A stretch of DNA of 64,000 bases from DASTBU01 sp035711845. Its GTDB lineage: Bacteria > Acidobacteriota > Vicinamibacteria > Vicinamibacterales > 2-12-FULL-66-21. This document shows positions 36,141 through 44,302 of the stretch, in pieces. The number at the start of each line of letters is the position of its first letter. Position 1 is the first letter of the stretch. The stretch is taken from positions 46,431 through 110,430 of the forward strand of contig DASTBU010000091.1 in the NCBI GenBank assembly GCA_035711845.1, written 5' to 3'. Made by a program: the position numbers and the translations under genes. The notes under the pieces are model-generated. The model ran no database searches. It worked only from the letters and a program-made list of their open reading frames with translations, and was not told the DNA's origin.

Positions 36141-38930
36141 CTACCGCCTCCCCTTGTCCCCCACCTGCTCGACCTCCCTGTTGAGCTCGACGATGTCGAC
36201 GCTGTCAGCGGACGTGCCGAGCAGGTGCCGGGCGAAGTAGTCGCCGCGCAGCCAGTTGACGTAGCCCGACACCGGCGCAAACGAATGGCGCACGCCGGGC
36301 AACACGAACATGTCGAAGCGTTTGTTCGCCTTGATGAGCGCGTTGGCCAGCCGATAGGTCCCTGCCGGGTGCACGTTGTTGTCGATGTCGCCGGTGATCA
36401 GCATCAGATGGCCCTTCAGGTTCTTCGCCAGGTCAGAGTTTTTCTCGATGTCGTACTCGAACGTGATCGTGCCGTCCCGCTCCACTTCCTTGATGCCGTG
36501 GTGCTTCTCGCTCCAGGTGTTGTTGTAGATGTTGTTCTCGTGGTTGCCCGACTCCGACCATCCCACCTTGAAGAAGTCGGGATAGACCAGCATCGCGGCC
36601 GCCGACATGAAGCCGCCGCCCGAGTGGCCCCAGATGCCGACGCGGTTGATGTCGATGAACGCGTGCCGCCGCGCGAGCTGCTCGATGGCGGACTTCTTGT
36701 CGGCGAGGCCGTAATCCCGCAGGTTGCCGTAGCCGTAATTGTGATACCACTTCGATCGCGTCGGGTGTCCACCGCGGTTGCCGACCTCCACGACGATAAA
36801 GCCGAACTGCGCGAGCGAGATGTTGTTGCTGCGCGGGTTGAACGTCTTCGTCACCGACTCGGTTTGAGGCCCGGGATAGACATACGCGATGATCGGGTAC
36901 TTCTTGTTCGGATCGAAATCGAACGGCTTGTACATCACCCCGTACAGGTCCGTCACCCCATCGTCTGCTTTCACCGTAAACGGCTCGGGGTACTTGAAGC
37001 CCATTTCCATCAGCGCCGACAGATCCGGTGTTTCGAGCTCGGCAACGCGGTTGCCGAGCGTGTCGTACAGGGTGGACCCGGGCGCAGCATCGATCCGCGA
37101 CGCGTTGTCCACGAAATACCTGCCCGACTCGGACACCGATGAGGAATGCGAGGCATCTCCAGGGTTGAGGAGCTTCATGCCGGTGCCGTCGAAGCCCACC
37201 CGGTAGAGGTGGGTGTAGTACGGATCTTCGCTCTGCTCGCGCCCGGCGGCGGTGATGTAGAGCGCGCGCGCCTTTTCGTCCACGTTCTCGATTCCGGTCG
37301 TCACGAACTCCCCTTCGGTGATCCGGGTCTTCAGCGCCCCCGTCGCGGCGTCGTACAGATAGAAGTGCCCCCATCCGTCCCGTTCCGACCAGAAGATCAG
37401 TTCGGTCTGATTGTTCACCAGGCGAAGCGGCTTGGACTCGATATAGGTGTTCAGACGCTCCTCGATCAGCGTCTTGACGTCGCCGGTGGTCGTGTCTGCC
37501 ACACAGACGTCCAGGCGATGCATGTCGCGGCTCAGGCGGGTGAAATAGAGCTTGTCGGGTGAATCGCTCAGCCACTCCGGTGGAGGCGGCGGAGGGCCCT
37601 GCGTCGCTCCCCCGCGGCCGCGCCCATCGCCACGGCCACCGCCTGCGTCAGCGCGTCGCGGCTTGGTCGCGATCGACACGCTCTGATCCTTGAACTGCTC
37701 CGCCTCGAGCTTGATACCGGCCTTCTTCGCCACGTCGAAGACGTGCATCTCGTTTTGCGGAACGTGCTCTTCGCCTGGCATCGCGTAGCGATAGGTCTCG
37801 AGCGTCGGTCGAGGATTCGCGAGTGCGTTGATGACCCAGAGGTCCTTCACCTTCCGCGTATCGCGGCGGACGAGCGCGAACCTGCTGGAGTCCCGCGCCC
37901 AGATCAGATTGACCGGAGCCGTTCGCCTGTTCCCGGCATCCCCCTCTTCACGCTGCTCCTGCTGGTCCTCCTCCTCCTCGCGCTGCTCCTGCTGCTGCTG
38001 TTGCTGCTCCTGCTGCTGTTCCTGTTCCCGGGTCCCGCCGCCCTCGCGCGCGTAGCTGTAGTACTTCTCGCCGTCCTTCGTCAGCTGCGTCTCGGCGATC
38101 GTCGTGTCGTTGGGGTTCTTCCGCGCCTTCTCGTAGTTGTCCGCGTCCATGAAGTAGAGGTTGTGATTGCGGGCGAACACGACGGTCTTCTTGTTGGGCG
38201 AGAGCGAGGCCCAGCGGAGCGGACGTGCCTCTGCCTTGTAGTCGTCGACGAGCGTGACCTTGCCAGAAGCCATCTCGTACTCGAAGTGCAGCGTCTTGTT
38301 GCGCGGCCGCGCGGCGCCCGCGCCGCGGCCACCCTCTCGACCGCCCTGCCGGACGGTCTGCTGTCCGCGCTGCCCCTGCGTCTCCTGGGGATCGCCCTCC
38401 TCCGCCCCGGCACGCCGGGCCGCCTGGTCGGTGGTCGTCATCGGCGGCTTCGGGGCGGCGATTTTCGCGTCAGCCGGCACCTGCACGTCGAACTCGAACA
38501 CGGTGTCGTCTTTCACGAAGCGCACGGCCGAGAACGGCAAGTGCTGGGCGTCGTACGGGATCCGCGTGATGGCCGTCAGCGTCGCCGCCATCTTCGCGTG
38601 GTCGAACAGCGGTGCCTTCGACTTCTTCAGGGGATCGACGATATAGAACTTGCGCCCTTCGCGGGTCTGGTAGGCATACCAGAAGCGATCGCTCTTCTCC
38701 ATCCACCTGGGGGTCACCGTCGTGTCGAAGACGAGCTTCGATACTTTCTGCGAGGTCCAGTTCGCGGCCGCCTCGTAGTTCGGCATGACGGGCGGCGCCG
38801 CTCCCACGGCGGCCGACCCGTTCTGTCCCGAGCTCTGCGCTCGAACCACGGGTGTGGGAACAGCGACGACTGCGAGCGCGCACACGTACAGCAGCAGGCG
38901 CGTCGCGCGCGAGAGGGCGGAACACTGCAT
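36141..38930 (-). CDS. Secreted S9 family prolyl oligopeptidase / DPP-IV-like peptidase
   Basis: A 929-residue protein with a signal peptide (about residues 1-32), a beta-propeller (DPPIV_N-like) to about residue 640 and a C-terminal S9 catalytic domain. The domain has nucleophile Ser in GHSGGG, the acid in TGDIDNNVHPAGT and His in GVRHSF. Such enzymes cut peptides after Pro or Ala outside the cytoplasm. The propeller contains a roughly 35-residue insert almost wholly of Gln, Glu and Arg, encoded at about 37935-38030. The start at 38930 follows AGGAGGAG by five bases; an upstream ATG lacks a signal-peptide context. Confidence 0.93.
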   Translation of the reverse strand: MQCSALSRATRLLLYVCALAVVAVPTPVVRAQSSGQNGSAAVGAAPPVMPNYEAAANWTSQKVSKLVFDTTVTPRWMEKSDRFWYAYQTREGRKFYIVDPLKKSKAPLFDHAKMAATLTAITRIPYDAQHLPFSAVRFVKDDTVFEFDVQVPADAKIAAPKPPMTTTDQAARRAGAEEGDPQETQGQRGQQTVRQGGREGGRGAGAARPRNKTLHFEYEMASGKVTLVDDYKAEARPLRWASLSPNKKTVVFARNHNLYFMDADNYEKARKNPNDTTIAETQLTKDGEKYYSYAREGGGTREQEQQQEQQQQQQEQREEEEDQQEQREEGDAGNRRTAPVNLIWARDSSRFALVRRDTRKVKDLWVINALANPRPTLETYRYAMPGEEHVPQNEMHVFDVAKKAGIKLEAEQFKDQSVSIATKPRRADAGGGRGDGRGRGGATQGPPPPPPEWLSDSPDKLYFTRLSRDMHRLDVCVADTTTGDVKTLIEERLNTYIESKPLRLVNNQTELIFWSERDGWGHFYLYDAATGALKTRITEGEFVTTGIENVDEKARALYITAAGREQSEDPYYTHLYRVGFDGTGMKLLNPGDASHSSSVSESGRYFVDNASRIDAAPGSTLYDTLGNRVAELETPDLSALMEMGFKYPEPFTVKADDGVTDLYGVMYKPFDFDPNKKYPIIAYVYPGPQTESVTKTFNPRSNNISLAQFGFIVVEVGNRGGHPTRSKWYHNYGYGNLRDYGLADKKSAIEQLARRHAFIDINRVGIWGHSGGGFMSAAAMLVYPDFFKVGWSESGNHENNIYNNTWSEKHHGIKEVERDGTITFEYDIEKNSDLAKNLKGHLMLITGDIDNNVHPAGTYRLANALIKANKRFDMFVLPGVRHSFAPVSGYVNWLRGDYFARHLLGTSADSVDIVELNREVEQVGDKGRR

Positions 38931-39042
38931 GGCACTCCTCCTGGGGAGCAAAAACGGTCGAGATGGGGAAAGCCTAGCGGTACGGGCGGCGGGACGCAAC
39001 ACGAAGACGTGCAGACTCGTTGATTGCGGATTGCAGATTAGT

Positions 39043-39200
39043 CCCTTATGCCGCTCGACACGAGAATTTCGTACGCGTTGTGGAGCCGCACAACGGACTA
39101 GGGCGCGCCACGGCGCGCCACGCCGGAGCGGAGCGGGGCTTTCGGGGCCCCGCGAGCGACGGCGATGGGGGGTCCGGCGGGGCGAAGCCCCCCGGTCTAG
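39043..39200 (+). repeat. Dispersed ~160-bp element, copy 2
   Basis: The second copy of the element at 21317, in the same orientation. Shared blocks are the CCGCTCGA-containing head, TGTGGAGCCGCACAACGG in the middle and the CCGGTCTAG tail. It lies upstream of the S9 peptidase gene, 110 bp from its start, in a gene-free stretch (38931-39340). Confidence 0.75.
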
Positions 39201-39282
39201 TTGCAGAACGGAGATTTGGGAGGTGGGATTCTATTCGGAGAGTGCTGGATTGGCCCGAGGGCCGCTCGAACCACCCGGCAAT

Positions 39283-39345
39283 CTCCGAATGAAATCCCCA
39301 ATCGACAATCCCCAATCAACCCTCAATCTGCAATCCCCAATCAAC
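39283..39345. repeat. 7-bp-period array (CCCAATC-like) overlapping a stop codon
   Basis: Heptamers such as AATCCCC and CAATCAA run into the TGA stop (39341-39343) of the conserved unknown gene. It resembles the array at 36053. Confidence 0.8.
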
Positions 39346-39988
39346 GAATCTGCACTTTATCGATCGGGCTGAGCTTGGGTGGACGCCGGCCGTGGCGTAC
39401 GGCGCCGGCGACCGGGATGTAGCGAAGCTCCTCGCCCGCCGTGACCGAGCGCAACAGGAGACCGCCACGGCTCATGTCGCCGCGGCCGACGAACTCGGAG
39501 GGGAACAGCAGGCGCCCGCCGAAGATCCCGACCAGGACGTCCACGTACTTGGGGGACGCAATGCTGCCGAGCAGGACCACATCGCACTCGGGACCCACGT
39601 CGTCTTCGATCGCCCGCGCACTGCGCTCGAGCGGCTTCCGGTAGCGCGGGTTATCGATGGAGACGTCCGCGGTGGCGAACGAACGGATGCCCGCAACCGT
39701 CAGCGGCGTGTCCGGCGTCCGCAGCCCCGCATTCGGCGTGATGATGAACACGCCGGCGCCGGAAACCTCCGAGGCGGGATCGGGCGGCGACGCGAAGGCG
39801 CGGGCGTACGCCAGCTTGCCGCGGAAGTAGAGCCCGCTCATGAAGCTGAAGACGTCGCCGATCGGGGCGCCGTCAGCGCTCCGCAGACGGACGGCGACGT
39901 CGAACGTCGCGCGTTCCGAGAGCGCCATGCGCGCGCGGTTGCCTGAACAGTTGGCGGGAGACAGGAGGAAAATTCGTGAGCGCGACAC
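39341..39988 (-). CDS. Conserved protein of unknown function
   Basis: A 215-residue protein that I do not recognise by name, though it looks conserved. Near the N-terminus is RIFLLSPANCSG, then FSFMSGLYFRGKLAYA, VFIITPNAGL, a charged middle, and VVLLGSIASPKYVDVL with LLFPSEFVGRGDMSRGG near the C-terminus. The alternating strand/helix character suggests a soluble alpha/beta enzyme. I chose the GTG at 39988, just before the conserved-looking start; an upstream ATG (40048) adds 20 residues read from a repeat-like stretch. It is the last of four same-strand genes from 42066. Confidence 0.7.
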   Translation of the reverse strand: MSRSRIFLLSPANCSGNRARMALSERATFDVAVRLRSADGAPIGDVFSFMSGLYFRGKLAYARAFASPPDPASEVSGAGVFIITPNAGLRTPDTPLTVAGIRSFATADVSIDNPRYRKPLERSARAIEDDVGPECDVVLLGSIASPKYVDVLVGIFGGRLLFPSEFVGRGDMSRGGLLLRSVTAGEELRYIPVAGAVRHGRRPPKLSPIDKVQIR

Positions 39989-40025
39989 CGCTTCAAGGAT
40001 ACCTCGGGGGGACTTGAAGAAACGC

Positions 40026-40118
40026 GAATTCCAACGGCCAACGCCCAAGTCCCACCTCGAGTCAGTCGATCGACTCTGAGAACGCTGGGAGTTGGAGATT
40101 GGTCGTTGGCGACTGGCC
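40026..40118. repeat. Inverted pair of 7-bp-period arrays at the cytochrome stop codon
   Basis: Left part: CCAACGG CCAACGC CCAAGTC (from about 40028). Right part: GGAGTTG, GAGATTG, GTCGTTG (about 40088-40108), the complementary family, ending at the base before the cytochrome's stop (40119-40121). Confidence 0.65.
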
Positions 40119-40562
40119 TCAGCGATCGGGCGGACGCGTCAGCGGCATCGTTTCGCCGCGGTGGCACGTGTAGCACGTCACCTTCATCGCGCCCGGTGCC
40201 GCGTGCTCGCCGACGTCCTTGAGATGCTTGTCGTTGATCTCCTGCACCATGCGTAGCATCGTGCGTGCCGTCAGCTTCTCCTGTTTCTCGTCGCTCGCGA
40301 AGTCGAACGTCGTGAGGTCGTCGGGATTGTCGCCCTTGTAGACGTGGCAGTGCTGGCACCTGACGCCGAGGCCCCGCGTGAAGCTGCGCATCGTCGCGAC
40401 GAGCGCGCGCCCCTCCATGTCCGACGGCAAGACCTTGAGATTCATTGCCGGCGGTGGCATCCATTGTTCTTGTTGTGCATTCGTGCCCGGACTGGCCGGC
40501 AGGCCGATCATCATGAACACGGAGAACACGAGGCACAGGCCGAACCGAACATGACTCTTCAC
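40119..40562 (-). CDS. Small exported c-type cytochrome, two haem motifs
   Basis: A 147-residue protein with a signal peptide (about residues 1-29) and two haem-attachment motifs, CQHCH and CYTCH, about 65 residues apart. The first is followed by VYKGDNPDDLTTFDF. The layout matches the short cytochromes annotated in Acidobacteriota as reaction-centre cytochrome C-subunit-like; no photosynthesis is implied. Axial ligands other than the motif His are not certain. The start is GTG 40562, with GAGGAGGG five bases upstream. Its start lies 11 bp past the VOC gene's stop, so the two are probably cotranscribed. Confidence 0.88.
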   Translation of the reverse strand: MKSHVRFGLCLVFSVFMMIGLPASPGTNAQQEQWMPPPAMNLKVLPSDMEGRALVATMRSFTRGLGVRCQHCHVYKGDNPDDLTTFDFASDEKQEKLTARTMLRMVQEINDKHLKDVGEHAAPGAMKVTCYTCHRGETMPLTRPPDR

Positions 40563-40573
40563 AATCGCCCTCC

Positions 40574-40978
40574 TCAGCCCGCCGAGCCGTCCGGGCTCGC
40601 CAGCACAACGGTGTATCCCTCGGGATCGCGCAACCAGCATTCCCAATGGTTCGGACCCCCCTCGCCCGACGGCGGATTGCGGTGCTTCGGCTTGAGCACG
40701 TCCGCCTTCAATTCCGCGGCGCGCGCGATGGCTCGATCGAAGTCGTCCACCTCGAACCACAACAACACGCCGTTTCCATATGGTCTGGCCGCCTTGTCGC
40801 CAATCGGCCCGTGGTGGTGCTCGACGTCCCAGTTGTGCAACTGCATGACCAGCGTGCCGTTCGAGACCAGGCGTTCGTAGTTGGGCCCTCCGTGCGCGCT
40901 CTGGCAGCCGAGAAGGCGCTGATACCACCGGCTGCTCGCTTCGACATCGCTCACCGCGATCAAGGGTTGCGGCCGCAT
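40574..40978 (-). CDS. VOC (glyoxalase/bleomycin-resistance) family protein
   Basis: A 134-residue single-unit VOC protein. It has two beta-alpha-beta-beta-beta modules, recognisable from VSDVEASSRWYQRLLG at the start and HWECWLRDPEGYTVVLA at the end. A HNWDVEHHHG stretch in the middle could provide metal ligands. Family members include dioxygenases, isomerases and sequestration proteins; the substrate is unknown. The start at 40978 follows GGAGGTG by six bases. Confidence 0.88.
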   Translation of the reverse strand: MRPQPLIAVSDVEASSRWYQRLLGCQSAHGGPNYERLVSNGTLVMQLHNWDVEHHHGPIGDKAARPYGNGVLLWFEVDDFDRAIARAAELKADVLKPKHRNPPSGEGGPNHWECWLRDPEGYTVVLASPDGSAG

Positions 40979-41058
40979 TGAACACCTCCGCGTTTCCTGC
41001 TTGAAGCGCCGCGATTGTAGCGCAGTCGGGGGAACGGCGCCCTCCGCCCCGGGATCGA

Positions 41059-42066
41059 CTACCTCCCTCCCCGCATCGCAGCGATCTGGGCCGACGTGAG
41101 GCGCAGGAATCTCGCCGCATTGTCGAAGAAGATGTCGCGCTTCTGGTCCTGCGTCAGGAAATCGGCCGACTCGATGCTCTGGATTGCCAGTTCGATCGTG
41201 TCGGGCCAAACCATCTGATCGGAGCCGAAGAGCACCCGCTTGCCGAACCCGGCCTCGACGATGCGCCGGAGGTAGCGATGGAACTCGCGCCGTGGCAGGG
41301 CCCAGTCGATCGCACCGACGTCGACGTACACCTGGGGGTGCGTCCAGAGCAGGGCGAGCAAATCGTCGAGCATCGGCCACCCGGCGTGCATGATGTAGAC
41401 GCGCAGATCCCGATGGCGCAGGAGCGCCTCTTCCAGCAGCAGCGGGCTGTGCAGCCGGCCCCGGTATCGCTCGAATCCGAGATAGGGAGCGCCGATCGGG
41501 CCCGTCCCGATGTGAATGCCGACCGGAATGCCCTGCTTCTCGGCCACGCTCCAGTACGGATCGAGCGATGGATCATCCGGCGCGATGCCGCCGTACTGCG
41601 TGGTGACCTCGCCGAGCGCCACGAACCCGCGCTGGTCGAATGCCTGGCGTACGGCGTCGACGGACGGGGCATCGGGGCCGCCGCTGAACGACAGGCTGGG
41701 GAGGATCCGTTCGGGAGCGCTCTTTTTCCACAGGTCCACGCGGCTCCCGCTCGTCACACCGAAGACGTTGCGGCGCCTCATGATCTCGAGCGTCCGGTCC
41801 AGCACGGCATCGTCGGTTGTCGGCGACCACACCGCACGGCACGACAGGTCCCGGGACCGGAAGACGTCAAGCCACGTGCGTGCCGACTCCGGCACCGGAT
41901 AGTCCGTCATTGGAACGCAGTGCGGAACCGGCGCCGCCCCGCCGAGCGCTTCGAACTCTGCCAGCGGCAGGGCATGCAGGTGCATGTCGATGATCGGAGG
42001 GGGCACCTGCTGAGCGTGGGTGGCGTTGAGGCCCACGGCCAGCAACACAACGGCGATGCGCTTCAT
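41059..42066 (-). CDS. Exported amidohydrolase-family protein (PF04909-like)
   Basis: A 335-residue protein with a signal peptide (about residues 1-19) and a TIM-barrel amidohydrolase-2 fold. It has the first-strand metal motif DMHLHA, a mid-barrel IHIGTGP, YIMHAGWP and the C-terminal FGSDQMVWP, whose Asp is the usual last-strand ligand. Related enzymes decarboxylate or hydrolyse small organic acids. The export signal is less common in the family. GGAGG lies seven bases before ATG 42066. It is divergent from the paralogue pair at 42420. Confidence 0.85.
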   Translation of the reverse strand: MKRIAVVLLAVGLNATHAQQVPPPIIDMHLHALPLAEFEALGGAAPVPHCVPMTDYPVPESARTWLDVFRSRDLSCRAVWSPTTDDAVLDRTLEIMRRRNVFGVTSGSRVDLWKKSAPERILPSLSFSGGPDAPSVDAVRQAFDQRGFVALGEVTTQYGGIAPDDPSLDPYWSVAEKQGIPVGIHIGTGPIGAPYLGFERYRGRLHSPLLLEEALLRHRDLRVYIMHAGWPMLDDLLALLWTHPQVYVDVGAIDWALPRREFHRYLRRIVEAGFGKRVLFGSDQMVWPDTIELAIQSIESADFLTQDQKRDIFFDNAARFLRLTSAQIAAMRGGR

Positions 42067-42419
42067 GATCGGCCTCCGCTGGTTCTGATGTCCGCCGGCA
42101 TGTCTGCCCGCGTGCGAGAGCGTGGCACCACGCTACTGCGCCGAGGGGCCGGGCTGTCAAGGTCGACCCAGAGCGGCCGATCGCTTCGCTTGGATCGACC
42201 AGACACGCTGGTGGATCGTCCGCACGACCCGCAAGGCCGTCCGCGCTGAAACGTTCCAGATCCGAGGGGGCTTCGGCTGCAGGGCGGACCCTGCCGCGGG
42301 CGGCCCGATTGCAGCCAACAGTCTCCGCCTGTCCGCACGATCACGAAACTGACACCCGGCAGAATGGCCGCCGCCGGCGTCTGAATCTGTGTTGGGTCTC
42401 CGAACCCGAGGAGGATGTC
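42067..42419. other. Divergent intergenic region
   Basis: These 353 bases separate two divergent genes, so promoters for both must lie here. I see no convincing -35/-10 pair and no gene. The plus-strand gene has a strong GAGGAGG at 42408-42415. Confidence 0.5.
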
Positions 42420-44285
42420 ATGGTTCGACCTGCGCTCGGCATCGCATTGCTGCTGCTCGCCGCGGTCCCACTGACCGCACAGGAGCCCACGCGCGTGGAT
42501 GGGTGGGTGGTGCTCCCGGTCAGCGACTACCTGGACCTTCGGGCGCGCGCGTTTCCGGCTCCGCCCGATCCGTCCCCGCCGCCGGTCGACAGCGTCCTGA
42601 CCCGCGTGGACTACGACCTCAGGGCCGGCGGCGACGTCGCGACCGGGCAGGCGCGGCTCACCGTCGACGTGCTCAAAGAGGGTTGGGTGAGCGTGCAGGT
42701 TCCGCAGGGACTCATGATCCGCAACGCGAGACTCGATGGCCGGCCCGCACCACTCGTGTCCGGCTCTCCTCCTCGCATGTTGATCTCGCGCGCCGGCCGA
42801 TCGCTCATTGCCCTCGACATCGTGGTGCCGCTGGTATCGAATGCCGGCGTCGCGTCGATGACGCTGCCGTCTTCCGGCGCCGCCGTTTCGGCGGTGCGTC
42901 TCACGGTATCGAGTACGAACGTCGACCTCGCATCCACGGGCGGCATCGTGACCGGTCGCGTCGAGACGGCGTCGGAATCGCGCTGGACGGTCCACGGCAC
43001 CCCGTCCCGGCCGCTGTCCTTCTCGTGGAAGCGGCGCGTCGAGAACCGGCGTGGCGCGATGCCCCTGCGCACGCGCGCGCGGATCACACAGCTCGTGAGC
43101 CTCGGCGAGGAGACGAGCCTCGTCAACGCGAGCGTGCAGAGCGAGGTCGTGCAGGGAACGGCGCGCCAGGTCGTGATCGCGGTCCCCGGAGGCCTCGCGG
43201 TCAATCAGGTCAGCGGGCCGGCCGTGGCGGACTGGACGCAGGATGCCGGCGCGCTGACGGTCTCGCTGATCGAGCCGACGACCACGGATACGACGATCGC
43301 GATCGCCGCCGAGATCAAGCTGCCCAAGGACGGGTCGGTGTCGATCCCCATCCTCGGAGTGCCGGACGCTGATCGCGAGACGGGTGGCATTGCCGTGGAC
43401 GTGCTGGGCGCCGGCGAGATCGGCGCGCCCAGGGCGCGTGGGCTCGAGCCCGCGGATCCATCCGAGCTCGGCGGCATCATCGCGGGGCGGGAGACGCCGT
43501 CGATGGCAGCCTTCCGGTTCGGTCCGCTCGAAACCGGCACGGTCCGCGCGCTGAGCGTCGAGCTGGCGCGCTACTCCGCCAGGCCGGTGCTGATCGCCAA
43601 CATCGAGGAGGCGCGATACGACGTCGTCATGGGAGAGGACGGCAAGTCGCTCGTGCGAGCGCGGTATGCCATGCAGAACAACCAGCGCGCCTTTCTGGCG
43701 GCGACCCTGCCGCAAGGCGCCGCGCTCTGGTCGGCGACGCTTGCCGGACAGCCCGTGCGCCCGGGTGTGTCGGCGTCCGGCGCGCTCCTGCTGCCGCTCC
43801 AGAAGGGACGCACCGGCGAAGACGCGCCGATGTTCGGCGTGGAGCTTATCTACCTGCACCGCGATAGTGCTTGGACCGACAAGGGGCGAACGACGATCGA
43901 GGTTCCAACGCTCGATCTCCCGGTCTCGCGAACGGGGCTGACGCTGCACCACTCCCCCAGGTACCGCATCGAGGTGCTTCCGGGCGCGTTCAGAGTGGAG
44001 AACGACCCGGGCCCGGTGTCCGGCGTGCTGAGAAGAGAGGATGCCATCGCGATGGTGCTCACGCCCGCGGCGCCGCCACCGTCCGAACCCGACGCGTCGG
44101 GACTGGCGACGCAGACGTTGATCGACAAGCTGCGGAAGGAAAGCGGTCGGCGCGTCCCCGGCGTGGTCCCGGTGCAACTTCAGTTGCCGGACTTCGGGCT
44201 GCCGCTGTTCGTCGCCGCCGAGCTGACGCCCGAGGGGCACGCGCCCATGCTGGACATCGAATACCGCTGGAACGGCGATCGCTGA
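42420..44285 (+). CDS. Secreted protein of unknown function, paralogue A of a tandem pair
   Basis: A 621-residue exported protein: signal peptide (about residues 1-19), a short N-terminal segment (GWVVLPVSDYLDLRARAF), then long stretches of beta-strand pattern with little helix. I do not recognise a catalytic motif. It shares overall architecture and local segments with the next gene: the N-terminal 'V-L/T-x-x-x-Y-x-x-L' segment and the LPxMDLPVS-like stretch, here PTLDLPVSRTGL. The ATG at 42420 follows GAGGAGG. Only 17 bp separate it from paralogue B, so the two are probably cotranscribed. A cell-surface or periplasmic adhesin-like role is possible but unproven. Confidence 0.75.
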   Translation: MVRPALGIALLLLAAVPLTAQEPTRVDGWVVLPVSDYLDLRARAFPAPPDPSPPPVDSVLTRVDYDLRAGGDVATGQARLTVDVLKEGWVSVQVPQGLMIRNARLDGRPAPLVSGSPPRMLISRAGRSLIALDIVVPLVSNAGVASMTLPSSGAAVSAVRLTVSSTNVDLASTGGIVTGRVETASESRWTVHGTPSRPLSFSWKRRVENRRGAMPLRTRARITQLVSLGEETSLVNASVQSEVVQGTARQVVIAVPGGLAVNQVSGPAVADWTQDAGALTVSLIEPTTTDTTIAIAAEIKLPKDGSVSIPILGVPDADRETGGIAVDVLGAGEIGAPRARGLEPADPSELGGIIAGRETPSMAAFRFGPLETGTVRALSVELARYSARPVLIANIEEARYDVVMGEDGKSLVRARYAMQNNQRAFLAATLPQGAALWSATLAGQPVRPGVSASGALLLPLQKGRTGEDAPMFGVELIYLHRDSAWTDKGRTTIEVPTLDLPVSRTGLTLHHSPRYRIEVLPGAFRVENDPGPVSGVLRREDAIAMVLTPAAPPPSEPDASGLATQTLIDKLRKESGRRVPGVVPVQLQLPDFGLPLFVAAELTPEGHAPMLDIEYRWNGDR

Positions 44286-44302
44286 CGAAAGGAGCTGCGC
44301 CC

